Assembly: GCA_036489975.1 (NCBI GenBank)
Contig: DASXES010000049.1
Location: 67,438 to 131,437 of the forward strand
Source of the DNA: Roseiarcus sp036489975
Lineage (GTDB): Bacteria > Pseudomonadota > Alphaproteobacteria > Rhizobiales > Beijerinckiaceae
Length of the DNA stretch: 64,000 nt
Direction of reading: 5' to 3'
Of this stretch, positions 27,152-37,500 are shown piece by piece. Numbering within the stretch: the first letter of the stretch is position 1; the number at the start of each line of letters is the position of its first letter. Made by a program: the position numbers and the translations under genes. The notes under the pieces are model-generated. The model was given only the letters and a program-made list of their open reading frames with translations. It was not told where the DNA came from and ran no database searches.

Positions 27152-27766
27152 GTGCCTTACAAAACGCCCTCGTGGCTGGCGCCCGAAGCGCCCGCCGTCC
27201 CGCCTCCCGCGCCGCCCCTGTCGCGGTTCCTGGCTTGCCTGCCTTACACGCTGGCGCAGGAATGCCCTGACCCGGCCGACTGGGGCGACCCGGCGAATTT
27301 TTCCGATGATCCGCACGATCCAGGCGGAGCGACCATGTGTGGCATAACTCAGGGCGAATATGACGCCTACCGCAACGCTCTCGGCGAGCCCGAACAGGAT
27401 GTCGAGCTGATAACGCGATCCGAAGGCCAGGCCCTATATCTGGCGAATTACTGGCGCCCGCGCTGCCCGCAGCTGCCGATCGGCCTCGACCTCTCCTTCT
27501 TCGATTCGTCGGTCAACATGGGACCGGGACAGGCGACCGAAATTCTCCAGTTCATCCTCGACATCGGCGTCGACGGAATTTGGGGCCCCCAGACTGACGG
27601 CGCCGTCACCGGGATCAGCGACGTCGATGGCGTCATCAACGCTTTCACGGCTCAACGCGAGGCTGTCTATCGTTCATTCTCGACTTTTCAATATTTCGGC
27701 GCGGACTGGATTCGAAGAGCGAGCGAGATCGGCGACGAGTCGATCCAGATGACGGCGATCGCGTAA
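27152..27766 (+). CDS. GH108-like muramidase/secretion-activator family protein
   Basis: This 204-residue protein matches the glycoside hydrolase 108 pattern: a glutamate early in the domain (LAQECPDPADW), then NFSDDPHDPGGATMCGIT and a peptidoglycan-binding-like tail (ILQFILDIGVDGIWGPQTDG). The usual E-G-G lead is not intact (ECP), so catalysis is uncertain. GTG 27152 follows a GGAG sequence. The first 30 residues are Pro-rich with no signal peptide, which suggests export by another route, cell lysis or loss of function. There are no phage genes nearby. Confidence 0.72.
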   Translation: MPYKTPSWLAPEAPAVPPPAPPLSRFLACLPYTLAQECPDPADWGDPANFSDDPHDPGGATMCGITQGEYDAYRNALGEPEQDVELITRSEGQALYLANYWRPRCPQLPIGLDLSFFDSSVNMGPGQATEILQFILDIGVDGIWGPQTDGAVTGISDVDGVINAFTAQREAVYRSFSTFQYFGADWIRRASEIGDESIQMTAIA

Positions 27767-27800
27767 TGTCGAACTGCGGCAGGAGCTGAGGGTTTTACCA

Positions 27801-28358
27801 ATGGGAGATCGTTTTCCAAGCCTCGCCGACAAGCATCGCGAGTTCATTCTCAGGCAGCGCATTTTTTTCGCCGCTTCCGCGGCGCCCGGCGCGCGGGTCA
27901 ACATCTCGCCGCGCGGGACGGACGCCTTCGCCATCATCGACGAGCGCGCCGTCGCCTATCTCGATCGCACCGGAAGCGGCAACGAAACCGCCGCGCATCT
28001 GAAGGCGGATGGTCGAATCACGATCATGTTCTGCGCCTTCGACGGGGCGCCCAACATCCTGCGCCTGTACGGGCGCGGCGAGGTTCTGCGCCGCGGCTCC
28101 GCAGGTTATTCAGCCCTGCTCGGCAGCGCCTTCGGCGACGCCGAGCCGACCGGAGCGCGCCAGATCGTCCGCCTTGATATCGAGCTCGTGCAGACCTCCT
28201 GCGGCTACGGAACGCCCTTGTTCGACTATCGCGGCGAGCGCCCTTCGCTCGACAATTGGGCGCGCGCCAAGGGCGAGGAGGGCCTCGAGACGTATCGGCG
28301 CGAGAAGAACAGGGTCAGCATCGACGGCCTGCCGACCGGCTGGCTAGACGAGGCCTGA
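27801..28358 (+). CDS. pyridoxamine 5'-phosphate oxidase-like flavin/heme-binding protein
   Basis: This is a 185-residue split-barrel protein of the PNPOx-like family. The FMN-binding-type segments are FFAASAAPGARVNISPRGTD, VAYLDRTGSGNETAAHLKAD and ITIMFCAFDGAPNILRLYGR. Proteins of this type serve as general flavin or F420-like reductases; true PNPOx length (about 210) and the pyridoxal-binding tail are absent. It sits 34 bases after the GH108-like gene and before the Ada-like gene, and is not clearly linked to either. Confidence 0.82.
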   Translation: MGDRFPSLADKHREFILRQRIFFAASAAPGARVNISPRGTDAFAIIDERAVAYLDRTGSGNETAAHLKADGRITIMFCAFDGAPNILRLYGRGEVLRRGSAGYSALLGSAFGDAEPTGARQIVRLDIELVQTSCGYGTPLFDYRGERPSLDNWARAKGEEGLETYRREKNRVSIDGLPTGWLDEA

Positions 28359-28457
28359 GGATTGGCTGGTCCATCGTCGTTTTCGGGTGGCGCGCGGGTC
28401 CGTGGGGCGCGTATGCGTGTCGATCCGCGCCCCACGCCCGGCGAACAGGACCAGGCC

Positions 28458-29315
28458 ATGCTCGACATTCCCAGCGCTCCGCCAGCCGGCGCCGACTACG
28501 CCACTGTCAAAAGCGCTATCGAGTTCATCTCCAAGCGCTATCGCGATCAGCCGTCGGTCGAGGCGATCGCGGCCCATGTCGGCCTTTCGCCCTCGCATTT
28601 CCAGCACGTCTTCAAGCGCTGGGCGGGGCTGACCCCGAAGGCGTTCCTGCAGGCGATCACGCTTGAGCGGGCGCGGGAGCTTCTGCGCGATTCCGCCAGC
28701 GTTCTGGACGCGGCCTATGACGTCGGCCTCTCCGGCCCGAGCCGCCTGCACGATCTGTTCGTCGCTCATGAGGCTTTGACGCCTGGCGACTACCGGCGCG
28801 ACGATCTGACGCTGGCCTATGGCTTCCACCCCTCCCCGTTCGGCGAGGCGATCGTCGTCGCGGCGCCCCGCGGCATGGCGGGCTTAGGCTTCGTCGACGA
28901 GGGAAAGCGCGAGGCCGCGCTCGCCGACATGGCCCGGCGCTGGCCGCGCGCGCGCCTCATCGAGGATCAGCGCGCGACCGCCGCTTACGCCGCGCGCGCC
29001 TTCGATCCCGGCCTCTGGCGACCCGATGCGCCGCTGCGCGTCGTCCTGATCGGCACGGATTTCGAGCTTCGGGTCTGGGAGACATTGCTCAGTATTCCGC
29101 TGGGCTGCGCGACCACCTATTCCGACATCGCCCACAAGATCGGCAGGTCGACGGCGGCGCGCGCGGTCGGCGCTGCTGTGGGCAAAAATCCGATCTCGTT
29201 CGTCGTCCCCTGTCATCGGGTGCTGGGGCGCTCGGGGGCGCTCACCGGCTACCATTGGGGTCTTGCGCGCAAGCAGGCGATCATCGGCTGGGAGGCGGGG
29301 CGCACGGCGGCGTGA
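28458..29315 (+). CDS. Ada-like AraC regulator fused to O6-methylguanine methyltransferase
   Basis: This 285-residue fusion has an AraC helix-turn-helix (AIAAHVGLSPSHFQHVFKRW) and a C-terminal methylated-DNA-protein cysteine methyltransferase with FVVPCHRVLGRSGALTGYHW. Cys of PCHR is the acceptor. The N-terminal Ada zinc domain with the phosphotriester-repair cysteine is missing, so it probably repairs O6-methylguanine but cannot sense methylphosphotriesters. ATG 28458 places the start at MLDIPSAPP; an ATG at 28413 is also possible. It lies 7 kb from the other alkylation-repair gene class in the window (tag is at 43.5 kb), with no operon link. Confidence 0.88.
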   Translation: MLDIPSAPPAGADYATVKSAIEFISKRYRDQPSVEAIAAHVGLSPSHFQHVFKRWAGLTPKAFLQAITLERARELLRDSASVLDAAYDVGLSGPSRLHDLFVAHEALTPGDYRRDDLTLAYGFHPSPFGEAIVVAAPRGMAGLGFVDEGKREAALADMARRWPRARLIEDQRATAAYAARAFDPGLWRPDAPLRVVLIGTDFELRVWETLLSIPLGCATTYSDIAHKIGRSTAARAVGAAVGKNPISFVVPCHRVLGRSGALTGYHWGLARKQAIIGWEAGRTAA

Positions 29316-29327
29316 GGCGGAGCGCCT

Positions 29328-31697
29328 TCACGTCTTCGGCGCGGGCTTCGCCTCGGGCTCGAATCTCGACGGAACGCCCGCCGGGGGGGCCGCGGGATAG
29401 GCGATTCGCAGGCCGGCCTCCCGCATCCGGCGCAAAACCTCGAAATTGATGTCGCTTCGCGTTCGCTCCGCCTGCTCGATGTCGTCGACGAAACAGATCA
29501 GATTGAACTTGAGCGACCAATCGCCGAACTCGGAGAACAGCACCGAAGGCGAAGGAATGGCGAGCACCTGGTCCTGCGCCTTGGCCGCGTCGATCATGAG
29601 ACCGCGCACTTGATCGACATCGCTTTCGTAGGTGACGTTGACCGAAATGATAATTCGTCCGACGCGATCGTTGTGGACCCAGTTCTTGACCACGCCGCTG
29701 ACGAAGTTGGAGTTGGGAACGATCAGGCTGCCGCGGTCGAAGGTCTCGATCTCGGTCGCGCGAGCATTGATTGAGCGAACGACCCCCTGATCGGATCCCA
29801 CAACGATCAAGTCCCCGACGCGGATGCTGCGCTCCCATAAAAGAATGAGGCCAGAGACGAAATTGTTGGCGATTGTCTGCAGTCCAAAGCCGATACCGAC
29901 CGACAAACCGCCGGCGATCAGCGCGAGTTTCTGAACATCGAGGCCGATTTGGGCCCCGGCCAGCAGCGCGGCGACGATGACACCGATATAGCCGACAATC
30001 GTCCGGACCGAGTTTCTGACGCCAGCATCGAGACGTGTCTGCGGCAAGAACCGCGAACCGAGCCAGTTCTGGATCAACCGGGTTAGAAAAATCGCGACGG
30101 CGAACACGATCGCGGCGCCAATCATCGACGACAACGACAGTGTGACGCCGCCGAGCGAGAAGCCGAAATAGGCCGAGCGCAGCGAGCCGAACATATCCTG
30201 CGACTGCACGCCCCAGGGCCTAAGCACCGCCGCGACCGCAACCACGAGCACAACCACCCGGGCGACGCCTTGCAGGACGACGGCGATCTGAGCGAGCGCG
30301 TTGCGGCGCAGCCCCGCCATCGCCATAAAGCGCGCGCCAATTGGCCCATCCGGCTTCAAGACGGCTTCGATCCCGTCCTGAGCGACGATATCGGCAATGA
30401 AGAGCCCACTGCCGAGAAGGCTGAGGTAAATCGCCTGATTGAGCAGGAAAGTGGCGAAGGCGACGTAGCCGATCAGCGCGGCGACAAAAATCGCCAGGGC
30501 GGCCGTCCAGCCGAGCGTTCTTAACGGGGTCCAGACATCGCTCGGCAGGGATCCTTGCGCGCCGCTCCGCTGCGATCCGAGCCGGCGCATCGAATAGGAG
30601 ATTGCGATTGCAGCCGCGAGCGCGCCCACGCCGCGCGCAGCGACCGCGATGTTGAACGAGGCGGCGGCGTCGGCCACAGGCTCGACCAATCGCTCGAGAG
30701 CCCAGATCGCCGCAAGCATCATCGCGAGGCGATAAAGAATTCCCGCCGCCCGGTCGCTGACCGGAACGAGCCTCCACGCCGCGCGCCCAGGCGCGAGCAT
30801 GCCGCGGCCAAGCGCGTTGACGGCGATCAGCACACGCGCGGCCTCGAGCACGGCGTCGATGACGCCCCGCACGCTCGGGTCGGTGAGGTTGAAGGTGTCG
30901 AGCGCGCCCGCCAGCACGCCGAGGCCGGCGAGCGGCAGCGCCGCGAACAGCACGAATATCCACGCTGCGGCGAGCGCGCGGCGCAGCCGGCTCGGCGCGC
31001 CCGAGGCTCTCTCCCGGTAGACAAAGCGGCGCGCGAGCCAGCCGAGCGGCGCCGCGGCGAGCGCCAGCGCGATCACGATCGCGGCCATGCCGATCTTGGC
31101 AAGCAATGGCCGCTCGCCGATGGCGCCGAGCCAGTTGTCGGTGAGATTGCGGACCATCTCGGCGTCCACCGGAAGCTCGCGTTCGACGGCGGTCCACAGC
31201 TGCGGATTGAGGACGCTGGACGAGCGGGCGAACGTTCGTTGCGCAAACAATTGACGCCGCGCCGCGCTGATGCGCGTGCTGAGATCGTTGGCTTCCAGCA
31301 ACATCGCCCGCGCGGCGCGCAGGTTTGCGTCGAGCCTGTCGTGCCTCTTCTTCTCGTTCTCGAGATCTTTCCCGGCGACGTCGGTCGTGGGCGCCGGCTG
31401 GCCGGATTTGGGCGTGAGCTCGTCGAGGCGCTTCACCGAGTCGGCGAGGCGCGGGGTCAGCGCAGCGATCGCGCCCTGCAACGCGAGAGCGAGCGCATCG
31501 CTCTGGGCGCGCAGGGCTTGCAAGCCCGCGTCGTCGACGTTTTTGTCCCGAAGCGCGGTTTCAGTCGCGGTCAGCGTCGCCCGTGTCTGGTCGAGGTCGA
31601 GCCGATGGGTCTCCTGCGCGCCAGCGCGCCCAAGCGCCGTCAGGAGCAGGGCGAGAACAATCCAGCGCAACAGGCGCAATACGGATAAAGGCTTCAT
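29328..31697 (-). CDS. large MscS-family mechanosensitive channel (DUF3772)
   Basis: This is a 789-residue inner-membrane channel. A signal peptide (MKPLSVLRLLRWIVLALLLT) precedes a periplasmic DUF3772 coiled domain of about 200 residues with repeated Ala/Leu/Arg. About ten membrane segments follow, then the conserved MscS pore and vestibule (ALIAGGLSVGIGFGLQTIAN, FVSGLILLWERSIRVGDLIV, VVGSDQGVVRSINARATEIE, TFDRGSLIVPNSNFVSGVVK). The architecture matches the MscK/YbiO-type large channels. It probably protects the cell during osmotic downshock. Confidence 0.9.
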   Translation of the reverse strand: MKPLSVLRLLRWIVLALLLTALGRAGAQETHRLDLDQTRATLTATETALRDKNVDDAGLQALRAQSDALALALQGAIAALTPRLADSVKRLDELTPKSGQPAPTTDVAGKDLENEKKRHDRLDANLRAARAMLLEANDLSTRISAARRQLFAQRTFARSSSVLNPQLWTAVERELPVDAEMVRNLTDNWLGAIGERPLLAKIGMAAIVIALALAAAPLGWLARRFVYRERASGAPSRLRRALAAAWIFVLFAALPLAGLGVLAGALDTFNLTDPSVRGVIDAVLEAARVLIAVNALGRGMLAPGRAAWRLVPVSDRAAGILYRLAMMLAAIWALERLVEPVADAAASFNIAVAARGVGALAAAIAISYSMRRLGSQRSGAQGSLPSDVWTPLRTLGWTAALAIFVAALIGYVAFATFLLNQAIYLSLLGSGLFIADIVAQDGIEAVLKPDGPIGARFMAMAGLRRNALAQIAVVLQGVARVVVLVVAVAAVLRPWGVQSQDMFGSLRSAYFGFSLGGVTLSLSSMIGAAIVFAVAIFLTRLIQNWLGSRFLPQTRLDAGVRNSVRTIVGYIGVIVAALLAGAQIGLDVQKLALIAGGLSVGIGFGLQTIANNFVSGLILLWERSIRVGDLIVVGSDQGVVRSINARATEIETFDRGSLIVPNSNFVSGVVKNWVHNDRVGRIIISVNVTYESDVDQVRGLMIDAAKAQDQVLAIPSPSVLFSEFGDWSLKFNLICFVDDIEQAERTRSDINFEVLRRMREAGLRIAYPAAPPAGVPSRFEPEAKPAPKT

Positions 31698-31875
31698 ACT
31701 AGGCTAGATGGCTCGGGGTTGATTCGGCGGTGCTCCCTCTGTCATCCGACCATGGCGGCCCTGCGGCGGCAACCGGGGCCGCGGCGCTGGAGAGCATTCA
31801 CCTTTGGGTAAGGTTAGGGGCTGCGCACCCCCTGCTCCTTTGTTAAAGGGGGCAAAGACCCATGAGGGCCGTCCC

Positions 31876-33063
31876 GTGATCCCAGCTGATTCCGCCTCGA
31901 TCCTTCCCGATCCTGCAAGCCAAGCGCCGCAAAGCGGCGACGCTGCATATCAAGCGCCGCGCCCGGCCGGCGAGCGCGCGCTCGATTGCTTTCTCGCCGC
32001 CGGATTCGAGCGCATCGAGCCGCCGATCCTGCATGCCGCGGCGATCTTTCTCGACATGTCGGGCGAGGAAGTCCGCCGCCGACTGTTCATCACCGCCGAC
32101 GCTGCCGGCGAGGAGCTGTGCCTGAGGCCCGAATATACGATCCCCGTCTGCCGCGCTTATCTGGCTTCGGACAAGGCCGGCAGAATCGCCGAATATTCCT
32201 ATCTTGGCCCGGTTTTTCGCGCGCGCGCAGGCCAAGTCGGCGAGCAGACGCAGACTGGGCTTGAGAGTTTCGGGCGCCTCGACGCGGAAGCGGCCGACGC
32301 CGAGGTGTTCTCGCTCGCCATGGAGGCGGCAATGGCGGCCGGGGGCGGGGCCGTGCTCACGGCGCGTCTCGGCGACGCCGGCCTGTTCGACGCGGTGCTC
32401 GAATCGCTGAAAATTCCGGACCCCTGGCGGCGGCGCCTGCGCCGCGGCGTCGCCCGGGGCTTGAGTCTCGAGGCCATTTTCAGCCGCCCGAGCCAGAGCG
32501 CGCTCGCCCAGCCTGGCGTGCTTGCGGCGCTCGAGAGCGCCGATCACGCGGGCGCCAAGGCGCTGGTCGAGGATCTGCTCGCGATCGCCGGTATCGACGC
32601 CGTCGGCGGACGAACGCCAGGCGAGATCGCCGACCGCTTCCTGGAACAGGCTTCGCTCAGGTCCGGGCCGCCGATCGAGCCCGAGAAGCGGGCGGCGCTG
32701 GACGCTTTTCTGGCGATTTCCGGCGATCCCGATCAGGCGGCCATCGAGCTGCGGCGCCTGGCCCATTCCGCCGGCCTGACCTTGAGCGCGGCGCTGGAGG
32801 CGTTCGAGCGGCGTAACGGCTTCATCGCCGCCCGTGGCGTGGCGATCGAGACGACCCGGTTCAGCGCCGCCTTCGTGCGCGATTTCGACTATTACACCGG
32901 CTTCGTGTTCGAGGCCCGCGACGCCCAGGCTCCGGGGGCGAGAACCGCCCTCGCAGGCGGGCGCTACGACGGTCTTGCGCGGCGCCTCGGCGCGCCTCAC
33001 GACATTCCCGCCGTCGGCGCGGCGATCAACCTCGATCGCCTGATGAACGGGGGAGAGCGCTGA
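31876..33063 (+). CDS. hisZ: ATP phosphoribosyltransferase regulatory subunit HisZ
   Basis: This is a histidyl-tRNA synthetase paralogue that is required for HisG activity in the first step of histidine biosynthesis. It is 395 residues with class-II synthetase-like segments (EELCLRPEYTIPVCRAYLAS, YSYLGPVFRARAGQVGEQTQ, FSAAFVRDFDYYTGFVFEAR, LAGGRYDGLARRLG). GTG 31876 is used because GAGGG lies upstream; an earlier start would add a low-complexity lead. It overlaps hisG by one base (TGATG). Confidence 0.92.
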   Translation: MIPADSASILPDPASQAPQSGDAAYQAPRPAGERALDCFLAAGFERIEPPILHAAAIFLDMSGEEVRRRLFITADAAGEELCLRPEYTIPVCRAYLASDKAGRIAEYSYLGPVFRARAGQVGEQTQTGLESFGRLDAEAADAEVFSLAMEAAMAAGGGAVLTARLGDAGLFDAVLESLKIPDPWRRRLRRGVARGLSLEAIFSRPSQSALAQPGVLAALESADHAGAKALVEDLLAIAGIDAVGGRTPGEIADRFLEQASLRSGPPIEPEKRAALDAFLAISGDPDQAAIELRRLAHSAGLTLSAALEAFERRNGFIAARGVAIETTRFSAAFVRDFDYYTGFVFEARDAQAPGARTALAGGRYDGLARRLGAPHDIPAVGAAINLDRLMNGGER

Positions 33064-34070
33064 TGGCCGGCGGAAACGGCGCGGAAGACCCGTTCGTTCT
33101 CGCCGTCCCGTCCAAGGGGCGGTTGCAGGAGGCCGCCCATGCGTTCTTCGCCCGCGCCGGGCTCGAACTCATCCAGGGGCGCGGCGCGCGCGACTATCGC
33201 GGCGCGATCGCCGGGTTGCCGGGCGTCGAGGTCGCCTATGTCTCATCCGCCGAGATCGTCGGCCAGCTTGCGGCCGGGGCGGCGCATTTGGGCGTCGCCG
33301 GCGAGGACTTGCTGCGCGAGAAGGCGCTGGACGTCGAGGCCCGGTTCGAGCTTTTGAGCCCCCTCGGCTTCGGCCACGCCAATGTCGTGGTCGCGGCGCC
33401 AAAGACCTGGATCGACGTGCGCACCATGGCCGATCTCGACGACGTCGCGCAGGCCTTTCGCGCCAAGCGCGGCGAGCGGATGCGGGTCGCGACAAAATAT
33501 GTCAACCTGACCCGCCGCTTCTTCGCCGAGCATGGCGTCGCCGACTACCGTATCGTCGAGAGCCTGGGCGCGACCGAAGGCGCCCCGGCTTCGGGCGCGG
33601 CGGAGCTGATCGTCGACATCACGACGACCGGCGCGACGCTCGCCGCCAATGCGCTCAAACCCCTCGACGACGGAACGATCCTGCGCTCGCAGGCGAATCT
33701 CATCGCCTCGCTCGCCGCCCATTGGGGCGCGAACGCGAGGCAGGCGGCGCGCGACATCCTCGCCCGGATCGCGGCGAGCGAGGAGGCGCTGAAATCGCGC
33801 GAAGTCCGGGCGCGGCTGCCGGTTCCGGCCGGCTCGATCGTCGAAGCGGCCCGGGCGCGATTCGATGCGGTGTCGGCGATTGGCGAGGAGGCGGATCCGC
33901 ACGGCCTCGTCGCGCTGCACTGCGCCCGCGACAAGGCGGCCGATCTCGCCGGCTGGCTTTTGACCAAAGGCGCCGAACGGGTCAGCGTCGCCGCGCTCGA
34001 ACAGACCTTCGCCGCCCGCAATGCGCTCTATGACGCGCTCGAGCGGCGGATCGGAGCGGCCGAGGCGTGA
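33063..34070 (+). CDS. hisG: ATP phosphoribosyltransferase catalytic subunit HisG
   Basis: HisG condenses ATP and PRPP to phosphoribosyl-ATP. Conserved elements are LAVPSKGRLQEAAHAFFARA, AHLGVAGEDLLREK, VATKYVNLTRRFFAEHGVAD and ELIVDITTTGATLAANALKP (PRPP loop). At 335 residues it is longer than the roughly 210-230-residue short HisG that usually pairs with HisZ. It carries about 110 extra C-terminal residues similar in place to the regulatory domain of long HisG. Such long HisG with HisZ occurs in some Bradyrhizobium/Rhodopseudomonas-type genomes as I recall. Confidence 0.93.
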   Translation: MAGGNGAEDPFVLAVPSKGRLQEAAHAFFARAGLELIQGRGARDYRGAIAGLPGVEVAYVSSAEIVGQLAAGAAHLGVAGEDLLREKALDVEARFELLSPLGFGHANVVVAAPKTWIDVRTMADLDDVAQAFRAKRGERMRVATKYVNLTRRFFAEHGVADYRIVESLGATEGAPASGAAELIVDITTTGATLAANALKPLDDGTILRSQANLIASLAAHWGANARQAARDILARIAASEEALKSREVRARLPVPAGSIVEAARARFDAVSAIGEEADPHGLVALHCARDKAADLAGWLLTKGAERVSVAALEQTFAARNALYDALERRIGAAEA

Positions 34071-34518
34071 GCGCCGCCGGAGCATGATCGGACAGCCGGT
34101 CCTCGAACGGGCGGGATTGCCGAGCCCCCTGCCCGGTTCGCCTTGTTCGCGAGCTCGCAGCAAATACAAAAACGCTCGCAAAACCGTGAGGTTGCGAGGC
34201 ATTTGGGTTCGTTCCGCCAAAACGTGATATTACACTTGTTATTTATGTAACAGAGACTGCGTTCCGCCAGGGCCGAGATCGCCGCGTCCCCGATCTTCGA
34301 CCCGGCCTTCGCAACGGCGTCGCGATGCGAGCGCGGCGCGCGTTCATCCTGCGCCGCCATGAGCCGCGCTCGGCGAAGTGAGACCCGGCTCCTCCGCGCC
34401 TTGGGTAATTCTACCTATTGCGGAGCGATCCCCTTCATGCGCGGGTGTCGTCCTTGTCTCTAGGCTCACGAGAGAGGATCAGGGGTCGTGTCACGCGCCC
34501 CGGACGAGAACGGTGATC
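34071..34518. other. intergenic region before the cyclase gene
   Basis: No gene was found in these 448 bases. Around 34223-34255 the sequence is AT-rich with TGTTA/TAACA arms (34238-34253), a possible promoter for the cyclase. The 9-mer GTTCCGCCA is present at 34211 and 34261, 50 bases apart. No terminator hairpin for hisG is obvious. Confidence 0.4.
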
Positions 34519-37500
34519 ATGGATGTCCGCGGGTGGCTGTGCAGTCTCGGTCTTGGTCAATACGACGAAAGGTTTCGCGCGAACAAGATCGATCTGGACG
34601 TGCTCGCTGATCTTACCGACGTCGACCTCCAGGAGCTCGGCGTCCCTCTTGGCGACCGCAGACGACTGCTGAAAGCGATAACGGAGCTTCCAGCCCGCGA
34701 GCCGCCTGCGGCGCTTCGGACGCCGGCGCCTTTGAGCGCGGCGCGGCCGTTCTCGCGGCTCGATTCCGCCGAACGGCGCCCGATCACTATCATGTTCTGC
34801 GACCTTGTCGGCTCGACTGAACTCGCAGCCGCTCTCGACGTCGAGGACTGGCGCAATCTCGTCAACAGCTATCTCGATGAGGCCTCAAGCGCGGTGACGG
34901 CGCTTGGCGGGCGGGTGCTCAAGCGGCTTGGCGACGGCCTGATGGCTGGCTTCGGCTATCCACAGGCGCAGGAGAATGACGCCGAACGAGCCGTTCGGGC
35001 CGCCCTTGGGGTCCAGCAGGCGGTGGAGGCGGTGAACCGCCGAAACACGCCAATCGGCGCTCCCCGGCTTGCCGTTCGCATCGGCGTCGAAAGCGGCCAG
35101 GTGGTCGTCGACGCCGCCGGCGAGGTGTTCGGGGAGGCGCCCAATATCGCCGCCCGCGTTCAGGGCGCCGCCGAGCCTGGGACAGTGCTGGTCACATCGA
35201 CCGTCCAGCGGCAGGTCGCCGGACTGTTCATCGTCGAGGACAGGGGCGCTCATGTGCTTAAAGGCGCCCCCGCGCCAGTGAAGCTCTATCGGATCGTGCG
35301 GGTCAGCGGCGGCCGGCGCCAACGAGGCGCCCGGATTCTCACGCCTTTTGTCGGTCGCGAAGACGACCTCGCCGTCCTTGCGCGCAGCGCTGAGCGCGCT
35401 CTCGCGGGCGACGGGCAGTTTGTCCTAGTTGTCGGCGAGCCCGGCATCGGCAAGTCCCGGCTCATCGAAGAGTTTCGCGGCCAATTGGCCGAAACGCCGC
35501 ACTCATGGATCGAATGGAGCGCCTCGCAGCTCTTGCAGAACACGGTTCTGCATCCTGTCCGAGGCTGGGCGCGGGCCAGATTCGGCGGGCCCGAGGCGTC
35601 GGCCGAGCGGCGGCTGGCCGAACTCGAATCGCTTCTCGACGCCGTCAACCTCGACGCCGCGACCCACGCTCCGCTGCTCGCGCCGATGGTGGACATTCCG
35701 CTTCCGCCCGAGCGCCTGCCCGGCCTGTCGCCCGAGGAGACCCGCCGCAGCCAGTCGGCGGCCATGGTCAAATGGGCGATCGCGGGCGCCCGCAACCAGC
35801 CCCTTGTTCTCGTCTTTGAGGATCTGCAGTGGTTCGACCCGACCTCGATCGACCTTGTGCATGAGATCAGCGATCGGGGCGCGCAGGCGCCGATCCTCGT
35901 CCTTGGCGCGGCGCGGCCTGAATTCCGGCCGCCCTGGGGCCTCAAGCCGCACCATAAGGTCATTTCGCTTAGCCCCCTCGACGAGGCGCAGGTTCAGCGG
36001 ATGATCACCGAACTCGCGTTCCGCCACACGCTGCCGGCCCAGGTGACCAAGCGCCTCAGCGATCGCGCGGGCGGGGTGCCGTTGTTCGTCGAGGAGGTGA
36101 CGCGGCTCATACTCGAGCGCGGCGAACAGGGGGCGGCGCAGGCGATTCCGCCGACGCTCAGGCAGTCGCTGGCGGCGCGGCTCGACCGTCTGGGGCCGGC
36201 GCGCGAGGTCGCGCAGATCGGCGCGGTCCTGGGGCGGAGCTTCTCGTATCCGCTCCTGTGCGAGGTCGCGTGTCGCGCCGAGCCGGCGTACAGCGGGCTC
36301 GACGAAGCCTCGCTCAAATCCGCCCTGGACGGTCTCGTGGATGCGGACCTTCTCTTCGCCGACGGAACCCCGCCAAAGGCCACCTATCGCTTCAAGCACG
36401 CCCTCATTCAGGACGCCGCCTACGACAGCCTCTTGCGCAGCCGCCGTCAGGCTTTCCACCGACTCGCAGCGGCGTCGCTCATCGCCGCTCAATCGGAGCC
36501 GGAGGCGATCGCTCGTCATTTCACCGCCGGCGGCGCCAAGACGCTGGCGAGCGAATGGTGGGGCGCCGCGGGGGAGGAGGCTCTCCGCCGTTCGGCCTTC
36601 AAGGAGGCGATCGCCCATCTCGGCAAAGCGATCGCGCTCGCCGACGAAGCGGAGCGGGAAGCGCCTGAACACGAGCGCAGAGGCCCGGCTCTCGCCGAAC
36701 GACGGCAGAAGCTGCACACCGACTTTGGTCACGCGGCGATGTGGCTGAAAGGCTTCGCCGCCGACGAAATGAGCGCGGCTTACGCCCGCGCCAGCCAGTT
36801 CGCTGGACCGGCGGATGAAGCGCCGCGCTTTGTCGCCTATTACGGAGAGTGCCTCAAGAGCTTCATGCGCGGCGAGCATCGCCAGGCTTACGCGGCCGCT
36901 GAGGCGTTCCTTCGGGAGACGAAAGCCGAGGGGCGCGACATGGAGGCGGGCGTGGCTCGCCGCGTTCTCGGCTTTGTCTCGCTCCAGCTTGGCGATCTGC
37001 AGGCCGCGCGAAAAAGGCTTGAGCGCGCATTGAGCGACTATGTCCGTGAGCGAGACCGGGAAACGCTGTTCCGGTTCGGCAACGACACCCAGGTGAGCGC
37101 GACCAACTTCCTCGCCTTGACGGAATGGCATCTGGGCGAATTCGAGCGCGTCCGCCTGCTCGTGGACGAATCGACCCGCCGCGCCAGGGAACTCGGCCAT
37201 GCCGCAGCTCTGGGCAGCGCGCTCTTCTTCAGGACGGCCATCGAGAGCCGCCGGGGCGATGCTCTCGCGACGCGGATGGCGGTGGAATCGCTGCTTGTGC
37301 TGACAGAAGAGCACAACCTGAAGACCTACACCGACCTTGGCCGGGTATTTGCCCATTGGGCGCGCGGCAAGCTGTACGACCCTGAAGGCGGGGCGGTTGG
37401 GCTCAAGGCGGCGCTGGCGTCCTATCTCGCGCTCGGCAACAGGAGCGGCGGGCCCGGGTTCCACGGTCTGCTCGCCGATCTTGAAGCCATGCGGCCGGAC

